Below are positions 55,801 to 64,000 of a stretch of 64,000 nucleotides of DNA, in pieces. The position numbers and the translations under genes are program-made. This DNA comes from Anas platyrhynchos (lineage: Eukaryota; Chordata; Aves; Anseriformes; Anatidae). Location of the stretch: contig NC_092588.1 in NCBI RefSeq assembly GCF_047663525.1, forward strand, positions 135,214,501 to 135,278,500, in the 5' to 3' direction. Position 1 is the first letter of the stretch, and each line of letters opens with the position of its first letter. The notes under the pieces were generated by a model that was not told where the DNA came from, ran no database searches, and saw only the letters and a program-made list of their open reading frames with translations.

Positions 55801-58800
55801 GATCTTCATCCTAGACTGACAGATGGCAGACTGCTTGCAGCTAATCTCCATGGTATGGTAACAGTAATCAAAAAATGTCAGAGCCCTTAATCATCTTGCC
55901 ACTGCTTTTTTGTTGTTGCTTTTGCCTGGTCTGAGTACAAGGTTCTCATTGTAATGCTCAAGAAGTTGCCTAAAGTTGTGCAAGTCACCCACTATAACGA
56001 GCCTCCTTCCTGACAAGTATGCTGTTGGGCTCTTAGTTTCCTCTGACAGATTATGAAAAGAATAAAGGTTTCAAGAATATTTAAACCTATTGGTATCTGA
56101 ACAATAAAACTTCTTTCCCTAAAAGTATGCAGTTGTCTTTGTATAACTGCATAAATCTCGCACTGAGGGGAAATTTCCAGGTCCGTCCAAATACAACCAA
56201 GCACAGGGAGCCACTGGGTATTGTCACCCTCACAAGATCCTGAACCATAAATAAAGCTTTAAAAAATATTGTTTGTTTTTGTGAAAGTTCACTCAGCTTC
56301 CTTAGGCTGAAGAAGGGAGTTTCCAGCCTCAGGCCTATTTACACAAAGTTAAACAAAGGACAAAAACTATCTTCTTTAGCAGTCCACTAAAGTGTATTTT
56401 GTTCAGTTGTAAATGCATGATCTAAAATGTTCATGTCCCCCTTCCCTAGCCTGAAGTGCAGCAGAGTTGAGCAAAGAATTCCTCTCCACGAAGAGCCACC
56501 TTGCATCCCCTATCGAAATACTGCTTTTGTTTTAATATTGGTGTGACCATTGACTATGCAGTGGGATTCTGGGAATTGTAACTGGACTGCTATATCATAG
56601 TGGAAATCCTTTTCTGTTATAAGAAGTCAGTGCCTGAGCACTTAGGAGATCAGTATCATAGGATAATGTTCTGTTACAAGGATTCTGAAAAAAAGCTATG
56701 TCACGTGAAAAAGTTATATACTAATTTTACTAAAAATGAATGATAATTTTACACATTTAAGCATTTTGCCAAAACTTCATAACTTGTTCTTCTGTAACAC
56801 GTCCTTTTCTGTTATTCAGTTTACCAGATCCAGAACGTACTCATTTTATGTGGGGTTTTAGCAAGGTAGGTCAAAATATTATCTCTGTGTTTTAATTTAA
56901 GATATTTCAACACAAAAATCAGTTGGCCTGTTTGAACATAAATTGTATTATAGATACAAAACCAAGCTTTTATTTGTTTTTTAATTTGTTTTCTCCTTTG
57001 GTGTTCTAAAATTTGTTATAATTCAGAGTTTCTTATGAGCAAAGATGTCCATATGTTTGAACATTTGAGGTACTACGTATAACCTGACATCTACTACAGA
57101 CAGGGATTCATTTGATACTTCAGTGGTTAGGCAGTGTTCTGGCTGTTTGTTTTGCTGTCATTTGGGGATGGAGCAGACTCCTGCAAATGTACTCCATACA
57201 CTAAAATGGTCATTTCTAGAAACGGCACAGTATGTCAGTATTTTTAACCTTAATGTTACCGTACATCCTACGCTTCTTGGGCTTGATCTTTCATTCTGTT
57301 TGGTTAACAGCTTTCTTGTCTTTAATGGGGCTTCCCCTCAATGAGAAGCTAAATGCTAAATTTATGAATATTAAGCATCTTTCATCAGCGTTAATGCAGA
57401 AATACAGTAAGAACTGTATTGATAGATTTTTTCACCAAGCTGGTAGTACAGGCTAAGCAACTTGCAATAAGAGAATTCAGGATTTCATGCTTTGCACACT
57501 GAACCATATGGCTTCCTACTTAGGGACTCAGTGCAAATTTATATTAATAAATATATGCTATTGCATCCTTACGTAGCTTTTGGAAACACTTCTGAACAGT
57601 GACTGTTGCAGAACACAGACTTCCGTAGGCACTATTGACAAAACTTAGCCCAAATGTATTCCAAAGTTATTCGTTGTATTGTCTTGTCTGTTCTCAGTAG
57701 TTTTTGGATTCTTACTGTGTTATCCAATATTATTTTTGTAGGATAGGAAAACTATTTGGCCTGATGATGGGCTAACATACTTTTTTGAGATCTTTTTTCC
57801 TGTATATCACAATGACTTTAAACTTGGTGGCTTGATAAAGCACAAGCATAAAGTAAAAATTATACCTCTCTATCTTCTTTTTGTCCTCAAAGGATTTTGG
57901 TATGTGTGGTATCAGAGTTGGAGTACTGCACACCACAAATCATGAAATTCAGAAAGCTGTTAATCAGCTGGCTGTCTTCCATAGCTGTCCTGGACCTGTT
58001 CAGCATGTTCTCAGTCAATTCCTTAAGGACAGAGGTTAGCCACCCTAGAAATGTTTCCATTGAGCTGTTCTGTTTTTGTTTTTCTATTACAGATGGAAGT
58101 AAAATAGGATTATATTTTTCTTGTTTTGATAGATTGGATGGATAATGTGTTTTTTCCCACCAATAAAAAGCGACTTAAGGAAGCACAGAAGCTCCTTGTG
58201 GATGGACTTGCAGATATTGGAGTACCTGTGCTCAAAAGCTCAGGAGGACTCTATGTGTGGGCAGACTTCAGAAAAGTATGTGAGAAGCTTAGAAAGTGGT
58301 GGGGATGTGGAAGTGGGAAATGTGAAAATTACTTGTGCATGTTGTTACATACTTTAATACCAGGTCCTGAAAAATCCTTTCAATTTGTATACTTGTTCAA
58401 TTTTTAATAATACATTTTTTTCTTCTTTTAGTTCTTAAAATCACAGACATTTGAAGCTGAACTCAAACTATGGCAGAAGCTCCTTGATAAGAAACTCCTG
58501 ATTAGTCCTGGAAAAGCTTTTTGTTGTTATGAGCCTGGATGGTTTAGATTGGTTTTCTCCAATTCTGTAGATAAGATTTACTTATGTAAGTTGCTTTACT
58601 TCTAATATGTCATGTGACAGCATGCAAGTTCTCGAGACATTAACATCACAAACAATGAGTTCAAATCTACTTCTCCCTTCTCAGGTTGTAAGGGTCATTA
58701 TTATAGTTTGTAGGAAATGGGAAATAATATGTTGGCTCAGAGCACAGGTTACAAAGCACTTCTGTTGGGTTATATGAAACCTTTAAAATTTACAGAATTT

Positions 58801-59406
58801 CATTTTAAGTTGTTTTTCCTATATCAGGAGTCAAGCAGTCAAATTCTTTGTCAAAGGCTCACTCCTCTTGAAGATTACCCTTTATATTAAGTGGGAATTC
58901 TTCAGCACCACAAATATTTATGTGACTCTTGTGGGATATGAAAAAGCTATCCATCCTTTGTGCTGTAAAATACTTAATCTTGAATGAATGCTGTATGTTT
59001 TTGGCAAAAGAGATGACTGGAAGGTAATTGGAAGCATTTAGAGTAATACATCTACACCTTCCTCGTCAAAGCACGGCTGGATGCCAAGTAAGATTTATTG
59101 GGGCCTTCTCCAGTCAAATTTTGGGACTGTCCAAAGATGGAGAATAAAGAGCCACACTGAGCAACCTGTTCCTATATTTTAGCCATTCTCATGGTGAATG
59201 TTTTTTCCCATGTGTTTTTAGAGAACAAAAAAAATCACTTATTTAAGAAAAGAAAAGCTTGAACTGAGATGTTTTTTGCTTTCGCAGGTATTAAGAGACT
59301 TGAAGAAATGCTACACACCAATGATGCTGAGCCAGTTCCAAACAACGCATCCTCATTAACAAAACACTCAGAACAAGATCATTATTTGTCATTATTATTA
59401 AAATAA
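46483..59406 (+). CDS. ACCS: ACC-synthase-like PLP-dependent aminotransferase homologue (ACCS family), complete
   Basis: This is an animal homologue of plant 1-aminocyclopropane-1-carboxylate synthase, a fold-type I PLP enzyme. The human protein is not known to make ACC, so the reaction is unknown. Exons: 46483-46632, 46704-46763, 47671-47741, 48566-48635, 48918-48984, 50344-50441, 51191-51268, 54573-54673, 55551-55637, 56820-56865, 57893-58034, 58133-58275, 58432-58585, 59288-59406. This gives 461 aa (human ACCS about 501). Visible motifs are LGTSEN after the N-terminus, NPHNPLG (209-215), MDEIY (239-243), the Schiff-base lysine in FSKDFGMCG (Lys276), GIRVG (282-286) and GWFRLVF with Arg410 as the likely substrate-carboxylate ligand. 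NGCCA (122-126) replaces human NGGAS near the cofactor phosphate. The N-terminus is Gly/Ala/Pro-rich. The paralogue ACCSL is an alternative name. The gene lies downstream of PEX1 in the same direction. Confidence 0.93.
46771..46806 (+). repeat. (CTG)12 trinucleotide repeat just inside ACCS intron 2
   Basis: Twelve CTG units begin seven bases after the exon 2 donor (gtaagt at 46764). They read as CAG on the minus strand. The tract is intronic and not translated in the gene model. Confidence 0.95.
48465..48488 (+). repeat. T24 homopolymer
   Basis: A run of 24 T ends about 77 bp upstream of the ACCS exon 4 acceptor, with a second T run between them. It may lengthen the pyrimidine tract but is not needed for it. 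Confidence 0.85.
49999..50118 (+). repeat. Dispersed copy of the ACCS terminal-exon/3' UTR segment
   Basis: This intron 5 segment (cattaacaaaat... through ...cccttttacttatgcaa) is clearly similar by eye to 59354-59467. The match covers the last 17 codons and the start of the 3' UTR of the ACCS gene. It shares the words caagatc, ttatttgtcatta, aaatagcacag and cccttttactta. The copy contains an (AAAT)n expansion at 50041-50070. Similarity does not extend clearly upstream into the rest of the terminal exon, which points to an interspersed repeat rather than an exon duplication. Confidence 0.7.
50504..50522 (+). repeat. A-rich homopolymer in ACCS intron 6
   Basis: About 19 consecutive A lie 60 bp after the exon 6 donor. 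No attached element was identified. Confidence 0.75.
50875..50904 (+). repeat. (AAAT)n microsatellite
   Basis: Repeats of AAAT with one CAT interruption lie in ACCS intron 6. Confidence 0.8.
51492..51909 (-). mobile_element. CR1 LINE fragment, 5'-truncated, inverted
   Basis: The left end is a tandem ATCATAGA/ATTCTATG-type octamer, the hallmark of the CR1 3' terminus read on the opposite strand. It is followed by the usual CR1 3' region words (gttggaagggaccc, catcaagtccaac, ctccaggctgaacaggccca). The element ends near 51909 at cctcgtacgtct. About 418 bp are present, which is the 3' end of a retrotransposon cut short at its 5' end. It lies in ACCS intron 7. The open frame across it (51597-52028) is an antisense artefact. 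Confidence 0.92.
52737..52756 (+). repeat. A20 homopolymer
   Basis: A run of 20 A in ACCS intron 7 lies immediately upstream of the T/C-rich tract that follows at 52790. Confidence 0.8.
52790..52874 (+). repeat. Polypyrimidine T/C tract with a C20 run
   Basis: T runs punctuated by three regularly repeated gcc words (tttgccttt) lead into cctcc and then about 20 uninterrupted C (52847-52866), followed by T8. It lies in ACCS intron 7. Such tracts mutate rapidly and often mark assembly uncertainty. Confidence 0.9.
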
Positions 59407-59407
59407 A
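59402..59407 (+). terminator. AATAAA overlapping the ACCS stop codon, with a second signal at 59616-59621
   Basis: The stop TAA at 59404-59406 lies inside AATAAA at 59402-59407. A second AATAAA at 59616-59621 would give an ordinary 3' UTR of about 230 nt. The second is the more plausible site because the first would leave almost no 3' UTR. Confidence 0.5.
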
Positions 59408-61180
59408 TGCATAAATAGCACAGCAAGTGACTAGGTCCATTCCCTTTTACTTACACAACTTGTATGACTACAGTAAGCTTTAGGACCCCAAGTGAATGTG
59501 GAAATTGTATTCTTGATAGTAATATGGCCTTTGCACTCATATTCATGTCATTTAAGCTTGGCAAGTTTACGCTGTTTGTGCTGAGAACATCAAGGTAAAT
59601 TATCGTCCTTTCAGCAATAAAGTCTATAGAATCATAAAATAAGCGGAGGTTGGAAGGTACCTCTGGGCACTGCTGGTCCAGAACCCCTGTGTGGAGCAGG
59701 GTCAGCCTACAGCAGGATGACCAGGAACAGTGTCCACTTGGGTTCTGAGTATCTGCAAGGATGGAGGCTCCACAGCCTCTCTGAGCAGCCTTTCCCAGGC
59801 TTTTCTGCCCATTGCCTCTTGGCACTGGATGCCCTGAGAAGAACCTGGCTCCATCACCCCTATGCCCTCTTGTTGGGTATTTACAGAGAATGATGTTAGC
59901 TCCCAGAGCCTTCTCTTCTCCAGGCAGGCTGAAGAGTCCCAGCCCTCAGCCATTCCTCCTATGGCAGATGTTCCTGCCCCTTTGGCAACTCTGTGGAATT
60001 ATGTCAGTGGGCCCATGTCTCTTTGTACAGGGAAACCCAGAGAAACATTCAGCCTGAAGAAGAGGAGGGCTGGGGGGAGGACTCCTAAATGTATAAATAC
60101 TACAAAGGTGGCTGCAGAGAGGATGGAACCAGAAGCCCCCCTACCCAGTGTCACACTGGCCTTCGTTACACTACTTTCTAGCAGAGCAAAAGGGACTGTG
60201 TTGTTGCTTCTACATCAAAGTATTGCAAGGAGTTCCGAACCAGCACATAATCAGACAGAAATACTACTGTTCACTAAATACCGGGGTGAGCTTGCCACGT
60301 CCTCATGTCAAGGTCTCCACTTAATCAGGGTGAGCCATAGGTCATTGTAAATAGGCTACACTTGACTTTACGGCCTAGAGAAGAAGGACATCGCAACATA
60401 AGTTGCTGTAATTACCCAATGGCACTTGTCACTAGCAAGAGCCTGATATGGATGCATTAATTTTCAACATACCATTTCTGCTTACCTCAGCAAGGGAGTG
60501 AACAAGCCTCAGCTGGGATCTGCAAACTTTGCAGGTAGGCAAGAAGCAGTTGCTTTTGGTTTTGCTTCAGTCTATGTACCTGCGTGTTTGCATTTCCTCC
60601 AGTGTGTGATCAGTTTCATCAGAGTGATCGTAGAGAAGAGAAGGGCGGAAAACCTCAGGGCTTACCTAGCAGTGGTCCCTTACTTAGCAGCTTGGAAGCA
60701 AAATTTGGGAAAAAAGATCTAAGAAGACACTGAGTGTGAAACAGGAGGTGTTGGACTCGGCATCGTAGAAGGCTGTTTGCTCGCCTTGCTGCAGACACCA
60801 CACTGCCACCCCACCCTTGGCTCTAAGCAAGACATTCATAAAGGTAAGTGTTTCAAGAAGCTTTACTACCTGATACAGTTGCTTACCGCCTCTGATGATG
60901 TCCTACTGAATGTGTATTTAATTCTTACACTTATGCCGCGACTACTGTGTGCAGTCAGCCTTCACAGCTAGCTCGTACTACAGAAGGGAGAGGCACGTGG
61001 AGATCAGCCAGGTCTCCCAGCTAAAGGATTTGTCTTTGAGAAACGCTGGCAAAGTTTTCCCTTGGTCCCGTTTGCTATGCTGTCTGCAGTTGATTGTTGT
61101 TTTGAAGTTAGTAGCCACAAATTGTTTTGTCATATTTTGGAAGGTGGGAAATACAGGGAAGAAACAACCCAACACCGACC
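59407..61180 (+). other. ACCS 3' flank, duplicated block and spacer before the small gene
   Basis: Bases 59482-59793 are the left copy of a duplicated block whose other copy starts at 63630. A CR1 fragment occupies about 59625-59985. From 60000 to 61180 I see no supported exon. Consensus donor sites occur at 60535 (cag|gtaggc) and 60844 (aag|gtaagt), with a modest acceptor ending at 61157 (atacag), so non-coding 5' exons of the downstream 94-aa frame are possible. Confidence 0.5.
59625..59985 (-). mobile_element. CR1 LINE fragment, inverted, left copy
   Basis: A tatagaatcataaaat remnant of the CR1 3' octamer is followed by the CR1 3' region words ggttggaaggtacctctgg, ggaggctccacagcctctct and ttctccaggcaggctgaaga, then cagccattcctcctatgg. 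A short internal deletion follows gagcagcctttccca compared with the right copy. It lies just downstream of the ACCS stop and includes no functional reading frame. Confidence 0.85.
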
Positions 61181-62236
61181 ATGCTGTGTGAGGACTGTAT
61201 GAAGGAAAGGTCTGTGCATCGGAAACGAACTTGGACGTGGGAAGCCCCTAACAAACGAAAGGATGAAGACCTGCTGACGTACTACCTGCGTTGTCAGGAT
61301 GCAAAAAAGAGATGTTTAAATCAAGACCGGGAAAACTTTTTCCATCTGCCTGTTTCTGACTCAGTGATTAGAGGTAGGTGGAAAATGCTTAGTTCGCAGA
61401 GTCTCGTAATTTCAGATATAAAAATTCTATGACTAACAGGACAGGGTATTTTTGCTTTAATTCTTAGTGGCATGCAGAAATCTCAGCTTGGAAGATGGAA
61501 GATAGAGGTTCCCAAATCCTGCTGACATATTTCATATCCATTGCCACAAGCTGCCTTAAAGCATGATTTTACCAAAGTGTGATCTTATTAGAAAGAAAGG
61601 GATAATCTACTGTAGAAGACACTATGCAGATTGAAAAGGATTATCGGGGCTTTAGTTCCTTAAGACAAAAACATGAATTCTTATTGATGTCACTTAGGGA
61701 AATACTTGTGTTAAGAAAAAGAATACCACGTTTGTATTTTGAACCTGGGTTGGTTCACAGAGCCAGCTTAAAAGAAGAAGCAAACAATGCTGATACATAG
61801 AGAAGGGATGTTTTTCAGCAAAGACATGGTCACAAGGACCATGAAGGCAGGTTGTGTGGAGGCAAGGGCAGCAGAAACCTCTGCAATAGCTTTGCACCTA
61901 AAGAAAACCTGAACAGCTTTCTGAAAAAAAGAGGAATACTCCTTCTGTGCTCTCCCTGAAGGAAAGAGTTCAGATGATTTTGAAGGAGCCCATGTTGCCA
62001 TATGGAAGCAAACAGATGCTTGGGTTCACTGCTGTGAGTCAGAGAGAGGGCCAGCACCCAGCATTGCAAAATTTTGTAGTTTTCATATAAAAACAGACTT
62101 TGTCCACAGGTGGGTTCCAATTGTATTTATTTTTCATTCAACAGACATTAAAGTACTTCAGGCATTCATCAAGAAGTATGAACCACGTGGAGCCACTTTT
62201 AGCAAAGAAGAAGTTGTTATCATCAGTGAAGACTAA
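61181..62236 (+). CDS. Unrecognised small protein, two coding exons, 94 aa
   Basis: Exons 61181-61373 and 62145-62236 join in phase 1 (AGA G|AC) with a good donor (GAG|gtaggt) and an acceptor ending caacag, giving stop TAA at 62234-62236. The predicted protein is hydrophilic and basic, with no signal peptide or membrane segment. It has a CxxC pair (Cys3, Cys6) and a second pair (Cys38, Cys45), a Lys/Arg/Trp-rich stretch (KRTWTWEAPNKRKDED), a likely helix LLTYYLRCQDAKKRC, and a C-terminus KKYEPRGATFSKEEVV. I do not recognise the family. The frame is open upstream of the ATG to the acceptor-like site at 61157, so an upstream coding exon may exist and this could be only the 3' part of a gene. 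Codon use and clean splicing argue for a real gene, but a fortuitous pair of ORFs is possible. Confidence 0.6.
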
Positions 62237-62241
62237 ATAAA
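62236..62241 (+). terminator. AATAAA overlapping the stop codon of the 94-aa gene
   Basis: The last base of the stop TAA (62234-62236) is the first base of AATAAA. Cleavage 10-30 nt downstream would leave a 3' UTR of only about 15-35 nt. No other AATAAA was noted close behind it. Confidence 0.55.
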
Positions 62242-62614
62242 GTTTGCAAACTGAGATCATCAATGTACCCATACTACGATGGAGACTCAAACTAAGTCAA
62301 TGTGTTTCCGTGTGGTGGAGATAACCAGAATTACTTAATTACGTTAATTTGGAGAGACATACTTAAGTAGATAAGAGATGCACCAATTCTATCTGTGTGA
62401 TAATCAATTAAAACCGTAATTTGGTTGTATAATCTTTCTAATCCAACAGCTGTGGAGAGGAGGTAAAGCTACAGTACTACAGCTACACTTATTTTTGTTC
62501 TCACTACTGTAAGACCAGGAAGGATTTGTTAAGCAGTATATACAAGATATCAGTAACCACAATAAATGTGTCCAGTCTGCATTTCCCTTCTCTTTCCAGC
62601 ATTTCTTTTGGAGA

Positions 62615-62717
62615 AGAAAAGCTTGAACTGAGATTTGTTCTGCTTTCTGAGGTATTAAGAGACTTTAAGAAATGCTGCACACCAGTGATGCCGCACCAGT
62701 TGCAAACAACAAATCCT
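62615..62717 (+). pseudogene. Broken duplicate of the ACCS terminal exon
   Basis: This segment matches 59251-59353 closely by eye, covering the acceptor region and the first half of ACCS exon 14. The acceptor cgcag has become ctgag. The fifth codon, counting the one split across the junction, is followed by TAA where the intact copy has GAA (CTT TAA versus CTT GAA), so this copy cannot encode the ACCS tail. Similarity stops near 62717, exactly where the dispersed-repeat portion of the intact exon begins. Confidence 0.85.
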
Positions 62718-63629
62718 TTCCTGCTGACACTTTATGCAATCCAAAAAGCCTGCACTTCTCCTGGCAAACCTTCAAACACACCATGCGATGATGTCTCCCA
62801 GCTAAAAAATACACTTGTTTATTGAAATCATACATGCATGTCATGATTTGATGAAATTAATCATGTTTATGTTTACTAAAGGAGTGTATATCTTCGGTAT
62901 GTTCTGCTGTAACCTTGCGTAATAGTCTCACTTTGTTGTGGCCTGGAATTACTGGACTTGCAAGTGGACTTGAAGGAAACTGAGCCTCCTGGGTGCTCTG
63001 AAATTCACCCCTGCTAAGTACAGTCCTCAGTTTTATTCCATTTCAAGTATGCTCATTGTCAGTGAAATCAGTAAGTCATACATATATATTTGCACACTTG
63101 TTGGGTTATGAAATTTGGAACACACCGACAAAAATTGGTGCTCCTATTACTGTGTACCAGGGACTCTATACGTTAATCATGAGACTAAACATACTGATCA
63201 GGTGATATTTAAATTTTGTTATTTTGTTTTGGTAGCTGGTGAAATGTCTTTGTATATTCTTGGGATCATACGCATCTTACAACACCAAATACATCTTTCT
63301 GTATATGTCTGCTAGTGAGGACTGTTTGAGAAAGCCTTCAGATTTTTGTCTTCCAGGATCCCCTTCAGATTACTTCTGTGTGCCTGTATTCACTGCAAAC
63401 AATCAGCCTCTTCAATCATATTTTCATACATTAAATGCAATAAAACCTTGTTGATCTGTAACTTATGCTCATTTGACAGAGTCAAGGGGAAACTATTGCT
63501 TCTTCTTTTTCATTTTCTTTCTTTCTGTTTTTCATTAAATAATTTACTAAATTATTTTGCAGTTTGCTGCATGGTTTTGGTTTGGTATGCAAAATCTGGA
63601 ACTGCAGAATTAACACTGCTGTGAGCGGG
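62718..63629 (+). other. Sequence separating the two halves of the duplicated ACCS 3' region
   Basis: About 910 bp sit here where the left copy has only about 130 bp (59354-59481). The stretch is AT-rich with short open frames of no recognisable family. An acceptor-like site (attttgcag) ends at 63561. Confidence 0.5.
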
Positions 63630-64000
63630 AGGATCCCAAGTGAATGTGGTAGTTGTGCTCTTGATAGTAATATGGCCTTTGCACTCATATTCATGGCATT
63701 TAAACTTGGCAAGCTTACGCTGTTTGTGCTGAGAACATCAAGGTAAATTATCGTCCTTTCAGCAATAAAGTCTATAGAATCATAAAATAAGCGGAGGTTG
63801 GAAGGCACCTCTGGGCACCGCTGGTCCAGAACCCCTGTGTGGAGCAGGGTCAGCCTACAGCAGGATGACCAGGACTGTGTCCACTTGGGTTCTGAGTATC
63901 TGCAAGAATGGAGGCTCCACAGCCTCTCTGAGCAGCCTTTCCCAGTGTACGATCACTCTGAGAGTAAAAAGAATTTTTCTTACGTCTGAACAGTTTTCTT
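63630..64000 (+). repeat. Right copy of the duplicated block downstream of ACCS
   Basis: The block from aggatcccaagtgaatgtgg onward matches 59482-59793 with about a dozen differences and one small indel over about 310 bp. It includes the shared sentence gtaaattatcgtcctttcag and the AATAAA. It continues off the right edge of the window inside CR1. Confidence 0.9.
63773..64000 (-). mobile_element. CR1 LINE fragment, inverted, right copy (cut by window edge)
   Basis: This begins with the same tatagaatcataaaat junction as the left copy at 59625, so the CR1 insertion predates the duplication. It continues with gatcactctgagagtaaaaa, a CR1 segment that the left copy lacks. Confidence 0.85.

Noticed and set aside
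59862-60350. 162-codon plus-strand frame downstream of ACCS
   Set aside because: It starts inside inverted CR1 sequence and shows no family resemblance or splice support.

Overview
The window is vertebrate nuclear DNA and almost certainly avian. Genes have many short GT-AG exons separated by AT-rich introns, promoters sit in CpG islands, and the interspersed repeats include 5'-truncated CR1 elements with the ATTCTATG-type 3' terminal octamer typical of birds and reptiles. No bacterial, plasmid or CRISPR-like content was seen. Gene models were built by hand from splice sites, reading-frame continuity at every junction, and remembered human family sequences. No alignment or database search was run.

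Layout, left to right. (1) 724-5063 (+): the last five coding exons of FAM133B, a Lys/Ser-rich protein; its 5' part lies outside the window. (2) 8032-14799 (+): a complete six-exon calaxin (CLXN/EFCAB1)-type EF-hand gene of 208 aa. (3) 15146-17883 (-): complete RBM48, five exons and 385 aa, a minor-spliceosome RRM protein, tail-to-tail with the calaxin-type gene. (4) 18188-40252 (+): complete PEX1, 24 exons and 1295 aa, the peroxisomal AAA+ ATPase. It is head-to-head with RBM48 across a 304-bp CpG-rich bidirectional promoter with four CCAAT boxes. (5) 46483-59406 (+): a complete 14-exon, 461-aa gene of the animal ACC-synthase-like (ACCS) aminotransferase family. (6) 61181-62236 (+): a small two-exon, 94-aa reading frame that I do not recognise. 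(7) 62615-64000: a broken partial duplicate of the ACCS 3' end, with its nearby CR1, running off the right edge.

The FAM133B / RBM48 / PEX1 order matches, from memory, human 7q21.2. The calaxin-type gene inside this block and the ACCS-type gene beyond PEX1 are additions relative to the human order. The genes share a neighbourhood rather than a pathway: nuclear Lys/Ser-rich protein, axonemal dynein assembly, U12 splicing, peroxisomal import and PLP chemistry.

This looks like an ordinary conserved avian locus, and I found no convincing novel multi-gene system. The items most worth a second look are the unrecognised 94-aa gene, the ACCS terminal exon whose last codons match a dispersed repeat and whose 3' end was tandemly duplicated and broken, two introns that need GC-AG splicing (one overlapping a perfect U12-type donor sequence), a perfect RFX X-box palindrome in PEX1 intron 1, the exon-pair periodicity in FAM133B, and a (CTG)12 tract seven bases inside an ACCS intron.
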